Origin: Flavobacterium sp. ACN2
GTDB lineage: Bacteria; Bacteroidota; Bacteroidia; Flavobacteriales; Flavobacteriaceae
Length of the DNA: 64,000 nt
NCBI RefSeq assembly: GCF_002303885.1
Contig: NZ_MRCM01000010.1
Coordinates: 62,001 to 126,000 of the forward strand
Direction: 5' to 3'
Position numbers and translations under genes: made by a program. How positions within the stretch are numbered: the first letter of the stretch is position 1; every line of letters begins with the position of its first letter. The notes under the pieces are model-generated. The model saw only the letters and a list, made by a program, of their open reading frames with translations. It searched no databases and was not told where the DNA came from. Shown here one piece after another: positions 7,970 to 16,664 of the stretch.

Positions 7970-10093
7970 ATGGAAAAATATGTTATCAAACGCAACGGAG
8001 ATTATAAGCCTTTTGAAGCTTATAAAATTCAGGATGCCATTCAGAAAGCCTTTCAAAGCGTCAATCAGCCTATAGACAAGAGAATTTTTAAAACCGTTCT
8101 TTCTGGTCTTGAGGTAAAGTTTTCGTGGCCTGTAGAAGAAATTCAGGACATGATAGAAAGAGTGCTTTTTGAAAATGGATATTTCCAAGCCATGCGTTCG
8201 TTTATAATTTATCGTCACACCAGGAAATTACAGCGAGAACATATTAATGGTTTAAATGATGACACTACCTATATAGACAGTACGCAAACTGTTGAAGAAT
8301 ACATCAATCAATCCGATTGGAGAATTAATGCCAATGCCAATATTTCGTATTCAAACGCTGGCTTGGTCAGCAATACTGCAGGAAAAGTTATTGCCAATTA
8401 TTGGCTCGATAAAATATATAATAAAGAAGAAGGTTCTGCTCATAGGAATGGCGACATACACATCCATGATTTGGATTGTCTTACCGGATACTGCGCTGGT
8501 TGGAGCCTACGTGTGCTATTAAATGAAGGTTTTAATGGCGTGCGTGGCCGTGTCGAGAGCAGACCTCCTTCTCATTTTAGAGAAGCATTGGGGCAAATGG
8601 CTAATTTCTTAGGAATTCTGCAAAGCGAATGGGCAGGCGCTCAGGCTTTCAGTTCTTTTGACACCTATTTGGCTCCTTATGTTTTTAAAGATCGGCTTTC
8701 TTATGAAGAAGTTTTAAAAGGAATTAGAAGTTTTGTTTACAATCTTAATGTGCCTGCACGTTGGGGACAATCGCCTTTTACAAACATTACTTTGGATTGG
8801 AATGTTCCAGAAGATTTAAAAGAACAGATTCCGACAAGAAGCGATCAGCATTTGTTTTTGAATGTAAATGATAAAAACCTAATTGCGGAAGCTCAAAACA
8901 GAGGTGCTCAAAAATTGATAGACTTAAAATATGGCGATTTTCAGAAGGAAATGAATCTTATTAATAAAGCCTATTATACCATTATGACCGAAGGAGATGC
9001 AAACGGACAGCCGTTTACGTTTCCGATTCCAACCGTAAATATTACAGAAGATTTTGACTGGCAAGGAGAAAATGTCGATTTATTATTTGAAAATACAGCT
9101 AAAATAGGTTCCTCTTATTTCCAGAATTTTATTGGAAGCCAATATGTTTTGGATGAAAATGGAAACCGAATTGAAAACCCAGAAGCTTACAAACCAAATG
9201 CCGTACGAAGTATGTGCTGCCGATTACAGCTCGATTTAAGAGAATTGTTAAAACGCGGAAATGGCCTTTTTGGTAGTGCTGAAATGACGGGAAGCATTGG
9301 TGTTGTAACTATAAATATGGCGCGTCTAGGATATCTGCATAAAGGAAATATCCTTACTTTATTTGAACATTTAGACGAATTGCTTCAAATAGCCAAATCG
9401 ACTTTAGAGAAAAAAAGAATCTTTATTCAGCAAATGTACGACCGCGGACTTTATCCGTACACACAGCGCTATCTAAAACATTTTAGAAATCATTTTTCTA
9501 CCATTGGTGTAAACGGAATGAACGAAATGGTGCTCAACTTTTCTGAAGGAAAACAAAATATAACGGACAGATCAGGAATACATTTCGCTACAGAAATCCT
9601 AGATCATATTCGCATGCGAATGAAGGAATTTCAAGAAGAAACTGGAAATCTCTACAATCTAGAGGCAACACCAGCCGAAGGAACAACATATCGTTTTGCA
9701 AAAGAAGATAAAAAGCGTTTTCCAGAGATTTTACAAGCGGGTCAAAACGAAAATATTTACTATACCAATAGTTCACAAATTCCGGTCGATCATACCGATG
9801 ATCCTTTTGAAGCTTTATTACTTCAAGACGAATTGCAATGCAAATATACTGGAGGTACAGTTTTGCATCTTTATATGAGAGAAAAAATAAGCAGTCCAGC
9901 AGCTTGTAAAAACTTCGTGAAGAAAGTTTTAACTGGCTTTAAACTGCCATACATAACCGTAACACCAATTTTTAGCATCTGCCCTATTCATGGCTATCTA
10001 AACGGAGAACATGAATATTGCCCAAAATGCGACGAAATTTTACTCAATAAAAACAATCAAAAACACTTGGCTTATGAAAACGAAAACGCTTAA
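7970..10093 (+). CDS. nrdD: Anaerobic ribonucleoside-triphosphate reductase NrdD, main segment lacking the glycyl-radical tail
   Basis: Class III reductase making dNTPs without oxygen. An N-terminal ATP-cone (MEKYVIKRNGDYKPFEAYK) is followed by the ten-stranded barrel domain with DLDCLTGYCAGWSLR, NVPARWGQSPFTNITLDW, FPIPTVNIT and SMCCRLQLDL. The C-terminal metal-site region has ICPIHGYLNGEHEYCPKC. The frame stops at 10093 before the RVxGY glycyl-radical motif, which continues in another frame as the overlapping segment 10074-10241. Removing one A from either A4 run in 10076-10087 would fuse both into about 756 residues. So this is a split gene, a frameshifted gene or a sequence error. The product as written could not carry the radical. 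Confidence 0.9.
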   Translation: MEKYVIKRNGDYKPFEAYKIQDAIQKAFQSVNQPIDKRIFKTVLSGLEVKFSWPVEEIQDMIERVLFENGYFQAMRSFIIYRHTRKLQREHINGLNDDTTYIDSTQTVEEYINQSDWRINANANISYSNAGLVSNTAGKVIANYWLDKIYNKEEGSAHRNGDIHIHDLDCLTGYCAGWSLRVLLNEGFNGVRGRVESRPPSHFREALGQMANFLGILQSEWAGAQAFSSFDTYLAPYVFKDRLSYEEVLKGIRSFVYNLNVPARWGQSPFTNITLDWNVPEDLKEQIPTRSDQHLFLNVNDKNLIAEAQNRGAQKLIDLKYGDFQKEMNLINKAYYTIMTEGDANGQPFTFPIPTVNITEDFDWQGENVDLLFENTAKIGSSYFQNFIGSQYVLDENGNRIENPEAYKPNAVRSMCCRLQLDLRELLKRGNGLFGSAEMTGSIGVVTINMARLGYLHKGNILTLFEHLDELLQIAKSTLEKKRIFIQQMYDRGLYPYTQRYLKHFRNHFSTIGVNGMNEMVLNFSEGKQNITDRSGIHFATEILDHIRMRMKEFQEETGNLYNLEATPAEGTTYRFAKEDKKRFPEILQAGQNENIYYTNSSQIPVDHTDDPFEALLLQDELQCKYTGGTVLHLYMREKISSPAACKNFVKKVLTGFKLPYITVTPIFSICPIHGYLNGEHEYCPKCDEILLNKNNQKHLAYENENA

Positions 10094-10241
10094 AATTCTA
10101 GAAGAAAAAAAATCCCAAAGAAGCAAATGTTTGGTTTATACACGTGTAATGGGATATCACAGACCTGTAGAAAGTTTTAATATTGGAAAAAAAGGTGAAC
10201 ACCAACAGCGTACCCATTTCGAAGAAAGTATTATCTATTAA
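10074..10241 (+). CDS. nrdD: Detached glycyl-radical C-terminus of NrdD
   Basis: From an ATG at 10074, in a different frame from the main nrdD ORF and overlapping it by 20 bases, a 55-residue product can be made. It contains SKCLVYTRVMGYHRPVESF and NIGKKGEHQQRTHFEE, the typical NrdD C-terminus. The radical-bearing glycine is in RVMGY (codon at 10152-10154). It is either a separately translated radical subunit or, more simply, the frameshifted end of nrdD. Its 3' end overlaps the presumed start of nrdG. No clear ribosome-binding site is visible, but this is normal in Bacteroidota. Confidence 0.7.
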   Translation: MKTKTLKILEEKKSQRSKCLVYTRVMGYHRPVESFNIGKKGEHQQRTHFEESIIY

Positions 10242-10911
10242 AGGAATATTTAGCCTCACGCCTTTTACTTTATTAGATTTTCCGCATAAAACAGCCTGCA
10301 TAGTGTGGTTTGCGGGCTGTAACATGCGGTGTTTATACTGCTACAATCCAGACATTGTTTTAGGAAAAGGAAAGATTGATTTTAATGAAGTTCTATCTTT
10401 CTTAAAAACTAGAAAAGGATTATTAGACGGTGTTGTATTAAGCGGTGGCGAATGCACTTTACACAAAAAAATAATTGATTTTATAAAAGAAATTAAAGCA
10501 TTGGGATTTGAGGTTAAAATAGATACCAACGGTTCCAATCCAAAAATATTAAATAGCCTGATTCGTGATCAATTAATTGATTATGTCGCGTTAGATTATA
10601 AAAGTCTTCCTCATACCTTTAAAAAACTAACGCAATCAGGCTTATTTTCAGAATTTGAAGAAAGCTTAGAAATTTTGATTCACTCGAATATTCCGTTTGA
10701 AGTTCGTACCACTTTTCATTCTTCTTTAATTAAAGAAAATGATTTTGTGAAGATGATTGAATATTTAGAAACAAAGAATTTTAAAGGAAATTATTATGTA
10801 CAGCATTTTATGAATAATGTCCCAACACTTTCAAAACTAGACGATTCAAGTAAAGAAATACAGCTTAAAAACTTCTCCACTCCAAAAATAAAAGTTATTT
10901 TTAGAGATTGA
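10183..10911 (+). CDS. nrdG: Anaerobic ribonucleotide reductase activating protein NrdG (radical SAM)
   Basis: Uses a [4Fe-4S] cluster and S-adenosylmethionine to create the glycyl radical on NrdD. The radical SAM motif CNMRCLYC (CxxxCxxC) follows FTLLDFPHKTACIVWFAG, with GVVLSGGE, DTNGSNP and DYVALDYK after it, as in the NrdG2-type family of about 230 residues. The start is uncertain. There is no ATG before the conserved SLTPFTLLDFPHKTAC stretch; TTG 10183 and GTG 10195 are the only candidates, and both lie inside the glycyl-radical segment. Overlap with that segment suggests coupled translation. Confidence 0.9.
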   Translation: MEKKVNTNSVPISKKVLSIKGIFSLTPFTLLDFPHKTACIVWFAGCNMRCLYCYNPDIVLGKGKIDFNEVLSFLKTRKGLLDGVVLSGGECTLHKKIIDFIKEIKALGFEVKIDTNGSNPKILNSLIRDQLIDYVALDYKSLPHTFKKLTQSGLFSEFEESLEILIHSNIPFEVRTTFHSSLIKENDFVKMIEYLETKNFKGNYYVQHFMNNVPTLSKLDDSSKEIQLKNFSTPKIKVIFRD

Positions 10912-10931
10912 TAACTCAAAATGAATACGTT

Positions 10932-11378
10932 ATGACTTTACATCATTTTGTACTTATAATTCATCTATTGGCGGCGACAATTTGGGTTGGCGGACATTTA
11001 CTTTTGGCTATTTGCTATCTTCCAACAGCGTTGAAGAAAAAAGATCCACAGATTATTTTAAATTTTGAAAAGAAATTTGAAGCACTAGGCATGTCTTCTC
11101 TTGCTTTATTAATTATTACAGGAGTCTGGATGGCGTATGATTTTGGCGTAACAGCCGAAACTTGGTTTCATTTCTCAAGCGGATTTGAAAAAGTAGTTTC
11201 CATAAAACTGATTTTACTTTTCTGCACTTTTATCTGTGCTGTTTGCGCTCAATTTTTTGTTATTCCGAATCTTAATAAAAATAATATTTACAGAATTGCC
11301 ATAATTATTCTAACGGTTACTTCAATAGGAGTTGCAATGTTAGTTTTAGGATCGACACTGCGTTATGGCGGAATTTAA
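10932..11378 (+). CDS. CopD-like four-helix membrane protein
   Basis: A 148-residue inner-membrane protein with four predicted helices. It has an N-terminal HHFVLIIHLLAATIWVGGHLL signature, like the CopD (copper resistance D) superfamily and related haem-binding integral membrane proteins. ATG 10932 is preferred over a TTG at 10908 overlapping nrdG. It is the last gene of the nadA-nrdG operon and is followed by a terminator. Its role there is unknown. Conserved histidines could bind haem or copper, which is inference. Confidence 0.75.
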   Translation: MTLHHFVLIIHLLAATIWVGGHLLLAICYLPTALKKKDPQIILNFEKKFEALGMSSLALLIITGVWMAYDFGVTAETWFHFSSGFEKVVSIKLILLFCTFICAVCAQFFVIPNLNKNNIYRIAIIILTVTSIGVAMLVLGSTLRYGGI

Positions 11379-11404
11379 TTAACTCAACTAACTGATTTTT
11401 AATG

Positions 11405-11441
11405 CAAACGCAATCTCGATTTTTTTGGGATTGCGTTTTTT
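11405..11441. terminator. Bidirectional terminator between convergent operons
   Basis: A 9-bp stem, AACGCAATC with GATTGCGTT, surrounds a T-rich loop and is followed by T-rich sequence on the plus strand. It separates the copD-like gene from the convergent transporter gene. Confidence 0.75.
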
Positions 11442-11458
11442 ACTTTACAGCGCATTAG

Positions 11459-13135
11459 TTACGACATCATTCCTACAAGTATAGGGCCGAATGCAGTCAA
11501 TAGTATATTGGCTAATGCGTAAGGAATAGTGTAGCCTAAAACGGGAAATTTACTCCCTGATGCATCTTGAACTGCTTTTAATCCAATTGTTGATGTGCCC
11601 GCACCTGTTTGCGCGCCAAGTAAAATTAAGGGATTCATCTTTAATACATATCTCCCAAAATACATTCCGATGATATGAGGAATTAAGGCAACCGCTACAC
11701 CCGCTAATAAAATACCAAATCCAGTTTCTTTAAGACCTGAGATAAAACTCGGACCAGCAGCAAGACCAACAAGTCCAATAAAGGCTGCTAGACCAACGTT
11801 GTCAAATATCCACAAAGCGGGTTCTGGAATTCTGCCAAAAACCGGAGTTCTTGAATGCAACCAACCAAAAATTAATCCCATTACCAATGCACCGCCGCTT
11901 GTTGTTAACGTTACCGAAACTCCAAATAAGGTTACCGAAAGCAAACCTAAAAGTCCACCAAGGACAATACCCAAACCAACAAAAATGATATCGGTCTCGG
12001 GGCTTAAACGATCCAGATAACCTATTTCTTTTGCTGCTTTTTCTAGTTTTGCAGGCCTGCCTGAAAGATTCAAAATATCACCTCTATTTAAAACTGTCTT
12101 CGATTCAAGCGGTATCTCATGATTTTCTCTGGTTATTTTGTTTAGCATTAATCCATGATAAAAACTGCTTTTTCGAAGAGACTTTACTGTCATCCCTTCA
12201 ATAGCTTTATTCGTAATCGTAACATCTAAATGAGCCAGCGGAAAATTTAATAATTCTTCATCCAATACTTCTGGTCCAATAGAAAAGAGACTATCCAAAA
12301 TGATTCCATGCTGTCCCATAATAACCATTACATCATCTTTTTGAATTATAATATCGGGGTTGGGATCTAGCAATTGATCCTTATGGCGTATTCTCTGAAT
12401 AACAATATTCTTGTTAGAAATTAATCTTTCAAACTCGCTTATACTGATTCCTGTCCATTTCTCATTGGTTATTTTAAAGGCACGAATAATCCATCTCTGA
12501 TAGGCGCTTTTCATTCCTGGACCATATTCAGTTTCTCCTGAAATGGTTTCAGCCAATTTATCACTTTCTTTCACTAAATCAATACCAAGCAATTTTGGAG
12601 CAATTCCAGTTAGAAAAAAAACAAAAGAGGCTGCCCCTACAAGATAAGTTACAGAATAGGCTACTGGAATATTATTGATTAATCGGCTTTTTTCTGCATC
12701 AGCAAGATTTAAGTGGCTGATAGCATCTGATGCAGTACCAATTACAGTTGATTCAGAAAACGCCCCTGCCAATAATCCGGCTGCTGTTCCAACATCATAC
12801 CCTAAAAAAGTAGAGACAGAATATGCCACTAATAGGCACGATAAGCAAATTACCAAGGTGAGCAGTAATTGCGGAAATGCATTTTTTTTAAAACCTTGAA
12901 AAAATTGAGGTCCAACTTTATATCCTGTAGAAAACAGGAAAAAGTCAAAGAAAATAGTTTTTACAATATCAGGAATTTCAATATCCAACTGACCAATTAG
13001 CACTCCAGCAAACAAAGTTCCTAATACGACACCAATTTTAAATGTACCTATCTTAATACGCCCTATTAAGAATCCAAGAGCTAAGCATAAGAAAAGTGCC
13101 AGTTCAGGATGTGCTCGAAGTATAGCTGTAACCAT
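11459..13135 (-). CDS. AspT/YidE/YbjL-family transporter
   Basis: A 558-residue inner-membrane protein with the duplicated AspT-AspA-Al permease layout. The first five-helix half (GFLIGRIKIGTFKIGVVLG) and a second half (LGLLSVTLFGVSVTLTTSGG, then LLGAQTGAGTSTIGLKAV) flank a cytosolic part. That part holds two TrkA-C-like (RCK_C) domains: about residues 205-290 (ISISEFERLI, IQKDDVMVIMG) and 300-380 (EGMTVKSLRKS, NRGDILNLSG). The founding member exchanges aspartate and alanine. The substrate here is not known. It stands alone, convergent to the anaerobic operon. Confidence 0.88.
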   Translation of the reverse strand: MVTAILRAHPELALFLCLALGFLIGRIKIGTFKIGVVLGTLFAGVLIGQLDIEIPDIVKTIFFDFFLFSTGYKVGPQFFQGFKKNAFPQLLLTLVICLSCLLVAYSVSTFLGYDVGTAAGLLAGAFSESTVIGTASDAISHLNLADAEKSRLINNIPVAYSVTYLVGAASFVFFLTGIAPKLLGIDLVKESDKLAETISGETEYGPGMKSAYQRWIIRAFKITNEKWTGISISEFERLISNKNIVIQRIRHKDQLLDPNPDIIIQKDDVMVIMGQHGIILDSLFSIGPEVLDEELLNFPLAHLDVTITNKAIEGMTVKSLRKSSFYHGLMLNKITRENHEIPLESKTVLNRGDILNLSGRPAKLEKAAKEIGYLDRLSPETDIIFVGLGIVLGGLLGLLSVTLFGVSVTLTTSGGALVMGLIFGWLHSRTPVFGRIPEPALWIFDNVGLAAFIGLVGLAAGPSFISGLKETGFGILLAGVAVALIPHIIGMYFGRYVLKMNPLILLGAQTGAGTSTIGLKAVQDASGSKFPVLGYTIPYALANILLTAFGPILVGMMS

Positions 13136-13509
13136 ATTGCCTTTTTTTTATATAAATTTAATCAAAAAAAGACAGCAAGACACTATATTTCAATTATTTA
13201 CAAGTAATTAATTATAACCACATTATAATAAACAGAAAATAAAAGTGGCAGATATAAAAACTAACTCTTAAATAATTTTTCATCCAAATAAACAAACCTG
13301 TCTGGCCGGCTTCATCTTCGCTGGAAAAAACAAAAAACTAAAAAATCTAAACCAACTGGCAAGCAGCTTGAATTAGAAACAATATAAAAAACAGCCCGAA
13401 GGCTGTTTTAATTTTTATGAGATATCGCCATAAACATCTGATTTTCCACAAATATTAGAGGGAGTATTTGCTTTTGGATTTCCTTCCCAATACTTCTAAT
13501 TATCTTCAT
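13136..13509. other. Intergenic stretch between transporter and peptide-folding locus
   Basis: About 370 AT-rich bases hold the upstream region of the AspT-type gene and the hairpin terminator at 13386-13411. No ORF with coding character or further regulatory motif was recognised. Confidence 0.5.
13386..13411 (-). terminator. Terminator of the C39-like/VKOR/DsbA gene
   Basis: A 9-bp stem, AAAACAGCC with GGCTGTTTT, has a CGAA loop. On the minus strand it runs into T6, downstream of the gene ending at 13510. Confidence 0.75.
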
Positions 13510-15072
13510 TTAAAGATCATCCTCAATCAATTCATTTATGAAATATTCCAAATTTTGCCTATCATACACCTTAGGGTAATGATATCCATTAATAAAAAGT
13601 GTAGGCGTTAATTGGAAATGGTTATTTTGGCACCAGACGAACTGTTTGGCAAATAATTCATCGATTTTCAAAATATCAAAATCCATTTTATATTTCTGCA
13701 GCCATTCGCTAATATTTTTCTCTTCAAACCAATTGGCTAATGCTTCGCTATAAGCTTCTTGTCCCTTTTCCAGATAAATTGCCATCAGGCTCCTTAACAG
13801 CAGTTTTTTCTCATCCCTTTCTTTTCCAATATCAATCCCCATCAGCACATTGATTTTTACTTTTTCTCCATGAAGCTTCAAAATTTTAGCCAATAATGCA
13901 TCGGCATCCTTACAGTAGCCACAAAAAGGATTTGTGATTATGGTTATTTGAACTTTACTGTTTGTATTTCCAAGCTGGATTGGACTTTGAAGCATATCTA
14001 ATTTTGATCTGGATAACAAGACAATCTTAAAAATTTTATAGTTGCGTATAAATCTCGTCGCTTTAAAATTCATGTCTTTCAGCTCATTATGCTTTGCCAA
14101 CATCTGTTTGAGCAGTGACCAAATAAATGATATAGCCAGAAATAGGAATGCAAATACTAAAATAGATCTGGGCGAAATGCCTACACTATTTTCAAGAAAT
14201 ATTTCGACATACAATAGCTCTGCCAATAAAGTAAATATTATTGCCAAGCATATCGGGCACCACTTTTTTTCAACTATTTTTTGATAGTAAAGCGATAGGA
14301 TAATGATCGGTATACTACAATAGAGCAATGCTTTTTGAATTATAAAAAAATCATTTGAATTTCCGGCAAGTATCAATACAAAGAGGCTTATAAACTGAGA
14401 CGCAAAAAAAACGATGCTTAAACTGCTGAAATTTAAAAACTTGAACAATTTCCATTTATCTGAGTTAAGTATAGCCTCACAGCTTGTATCGTTTGAAATA
14501 TTGCAGAATTTTGCAATTAATGCGCTCTTTGTACCAAACAGATCTTTTAGTGCTGCAATTGAAAACAAAAGGCCGATTATCGGGAAAATGGCAAAAATCT
14601 TTGTCGTAAGGCTTTCATCAGCATTGAAATATAGGATGCCAAGCAGAATTAAAGATAAAGATGGCAAAATGAATGGATAATTATTCTTAGATCCTGTTTC
14701 AATTTCATTAGTCTTTTCCGCCAACAAAACAGTCCCGCCCCATCTTTGCTGCAAAAGCTCTCTATCATATTCGACTATTTTTTTTCCTTTATATGTGAAA
14801 TAGGAAGTTTCTTTCCTTTCAATAAAATAGGGCGTCTTTTTACCATTGTCATTTTTTAGAACGGCAATAAATCTATCGGGCAAAATTTCAATATCATCGA
14901 AATCAATATTTATAGCAAAATTTTCTATAGAGAAAAAATTTAAGGTATCCGATATAGCCAGTAAAGTAGGGTAATCAGGATGCGACTGCACCTGGAATGA
15001 AAATTCAGATTTATCAATTGGTAGTTCTTCTTTTTCTAAATACTGAAAAAGATAAGTGAAATTTTCGGTCAT
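13510..15072 (-). CDS. C39-like / VKOR / DsbA-type thioredoxin fusion membrane protein
   Basis: A 520-residue oxidative-folding protein. Residues 1-125 resemble a peptidase C39 domain (SHPDYPTLLAISDTLNFF, FIAVLKND) but lack the catalytic CGxxC. A VKOR-type membrane domain follows at about 130-330, with a loop pair Cys190/Cys198 and an active-site CPIC (Cys272, Cys275). Last comes a thioredoxin/DsbA domain with CGYC (Cys384-Cys387) and TPTLFINGYHYP, the cis-proline loop. Together these can oxidise a dithiol and pass electrons to quinone. Such fusions occur beside double-glycine peptide genes in Bacteroidota. Here the Cys-rich peptide at 16470 is the likely client. The inactive C39 part may hold a leader. 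Confidence 0.85.
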   Translation of the reverse strand: MTENFTYLFQYLEKEELPIDKSEFSFQVQSHPDYPTLLAISDTLNFFSIENFAINIDFDDIEILPDRFIAVLKNDNGKKTPYFIERKETSYFTYKGKKIVEYDRELLQQRWGGTVLLAEKTNEIETGSKNNYPFILPSLSLILLGILYFNADESLTTKIFAIFPIIGLLFSIAALKDLFGTKSALIAKFCNISNDTSCEAILNSDKWKLFKFLNFSSLSIVFFASQFISLFVLILAGNSNDFFIIQKALLYCSIPIIILSLYYQKIVEKKWCPICLAIIFTLLAELLYVEIFLENSVGISPRSILVFAFLFLAISFIWSLLKQMLAKHNELKDMNFKATRFIRNYKIFKIVLLSRSKLDMLQSPIQLGNTNSKVQITIITNPFCGYCKDADALLAKILKLHGEKVKINVLMGIDIGKERDEKKLLLRSLMAIYLEKGQEAYSEALANWFEEKNISEWLQKYKMDFDILKIDELFAKQFVWCQNNHFQLTPTLFINGYHYPKVYDRQNLEYFINELIEDDL

Positions 15073-15106
15073 ATATTAAGCTCTTAATCTAAATGTTTTA
15101 GAAATT

Positions 15107-16288
15107 TTATTCTTTGTCAAAAGTTTTTTCAAGTATTTTTTTTAATTCCATTTTATTTTCATCTCCACTGCCTTTCCATCGTCCAATTATTTCGCCCCGT
15201 TTGTTAATTAGAATTTTGACAGGAATTGCTGTCACAAGGTAATTATCTTCAATTTTTGTCTGATTTTCAGCAACGGATATATGCTTCCATAAACCAATTT
15301 TTTCATCGGCGATTGCTTTCCTCCATGAATTTAAATTCTTATCTCTGGATATGCTGATAATTTCAAATCCTTTATCTTTATATTTCTCATAGGTATCTTT
15401 AAGAAAAGGCAGATCATCCCTGCAAGGCTCGCACCAGCTGGCCCAGAAATCTATCAGAACATATTTTTTTTCCCGAAAGGTTGCCAGAGGGATCACCTCT
15501 CCATTGTAATCTTTTAATATAAAATCAGGAGCAATGCTTCCCACTTTACTGTTTCTAAAGTCGGAAATCCTTTTAAAAAGCCTCATTCCCGATGGAGATT
15601 CTTTTACTTCTTTTGACAGTCCATCAGCAAGAGAAATAATAGTTTCATAATTTAAAAGCCCTTCTTTCTTAGCCAATCTGTAATAAAGTAAAGAGGGAGC
15701 TATAAACGAAGACGGATTCTGCCTTATAAAATTAAAATCCATCTCCATTTCTGTGATTTTATTTTGATCTGACAGTTTTTCCAAAATTTCCAATTGATGT
15801 TCCAGTTCCAATTTAATCTGCGGGTCTGAGGCGGCAGTGATCGTGTCAAAATACGATCTTATTAGCAATGAGATAGAATCTCTTTTACTATATATGCCAT
15901 TTTTTACTTTTTGAAGCTGGGAATATTCGTCTTGTGTTTTACTGCCCTTTACCTCTGCTGTTGAAAAATCATAAAAATCTAACTTTATTTCCATTATGGC
16001 TGGTTCAAGGAACAATTCTATAGAATTGCTTCTGCTCATACTAAACTCTCGATTATTGCATAAAGTGGCTCTTGTGGGATAATTGATATTTCCTTTCAAA
16101 ATAAATTTGCTATTATCTATTTTAACCGAGTCATAAATTCTTTTGTCGCCAACTTCGTAAACCAGATAGATCTTATCAATACTTAATCCTTCACCCGCAC
16201 CCCTTAGTTCGAATGCGGTTCTATTGCCTAATTTCTGGGCAGATAGAGAAATGGAAACTAAAAAAAGAAGAAGAGCCAGTTTGAACAT
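15107..16288 (-). CDS. TlpA-family thioredoxin with N-terminal DUF4369-like domain
   Basis: A secreted, probably periplasmic thiol-disulfide oxidoreductase. The ATG at 16288 is chosen because it opens a signal peptide (MFKLALLLFLVSISLSAQ); an upstream frame start at 16357 would bury it. A beta-rich DUF4369-like domain and a helical linker precede the C-terminal TlpA domain, with VGSIAPDFILKDYNG, the active site WCEPC, and a YLVTAIPVKILIN cis-proline loop. It lies 34 bases downstream of the start of the VKOR/DsbA fusion gene and 180 bases from the Cys-rich peptide gene, in the same direction. A reductase or isomerase role for the peptide's disulfides is inferred. Confidence 0.88.
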   Translation of the reverse strand: MFKLALLLFLVSISLSAQKLGNRTAFELRGAGEGLSIDKIYLVYEVGDKRIYDSVKIDNSKFILKGNINYPTRATLCNNREFSMSRSNSIELFLEPAIMEIKLDFYDFSTAEVKGSKTQDEYSQLQKVKNGIYSKRDSISLLIRSYFDTITAASDPQIKLELEHQLEILEKLSDQNKITEMEMDFNFIRQNPSSFIAPSLLYYRLAKKEGLLNYETIISLADGLSKEVKESPSGMRLFKRISDFRNSKVGSIAPDFILKDYNGEVIPLATFREKKYVLIDFWASWCEPCRDDLPFLKDTYEKYKDKGFEIISISRDKNLNSWRKAIADEKIGLWKHISVAENQTKIEDNYLVTAIPVKILINKRGEIIGRWKGSGDENKMELKKILEKTFDKE

Positions 16289-16469
16289 TTTTTTTGTGTT
16301 TTCTAAACAGTTAATTTCAGGACAGTTTAACAAGGAGATTTTTTTTAAATAATGCATTGGCTTATCTATTTAAAGAAGCAGGAATGACAATTCCTGCATT
16401 TCTATTTTTTAATGTCAGTAAAGGAATTGCATGCAATTCCTTTACTTTGTTAACTAGGATTGGATAATC

Positions 16470-16664
16470 TTAGCAGTCGCACTTTCCGTTTCTGCAGTAG
16501 TCGCAGTATCCATCACAGCCTCCTGCATCGCCTCCGCATTCCTCACCGCATTCTTTCGTTGCAGCTCCGCACTCGTCACAGCCTCCAGAAATCATTCTCA
16601 TTTGATCTCTTTTAAGAGCATTTTCTTTCATGTCTTTAAAACTCATTTTTTTCATGATTTTCAT
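16470..16664 (-). CDS. Double-glycine leader, Cys-rich precursor peptide
   Basis: A 64-residue secreted-peptide precursor. A charged leader (MKKMSFKDMKENALKRD) ends in ISGG at residue 28, a typical C39-peptidase cleavage site. The 36-residue core that follows has nine Cys (core positions 1, 4, 11, 15, 22, 26, 29, 34, 36) and is rich in Gly and acidic residues. No modifying enzyme (LanM, radical SAM, YcaO) is nearby, but two thiol-disulfide proteins are, so a disulfide-bonded product is likely. No C39 ABC exporter is in the window. ATG 16664, 16655 or 16646 could each be the start. Function (bacteriocin, metal ligand, signal) is unknown. Confidence 0.8.
   Translation of the reverse strand: MKIMKKMSFKDMKENALKRDQMRMISGGCDECGAATKECGEECGGDAGGCDGYCDYCRNGKCDC

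Noticed and set aside
10072..10100. Programmed +1 frameshift in nrdD of the prfB kind
   Set aside because: The sequence before the stop (GCT TAA) lacks the CTT TGA slip site and an upstream Shine-Dalgarno-like stimulator, so a split gene or sequence error is preferred.
13510..16664. Lanthipeptide or sactipeptide cluster
   Set aside because: No LanM, LanBC, YcaO or radical SAM gene is near the peptide. The neighbours are thiol-disulfide proteins.
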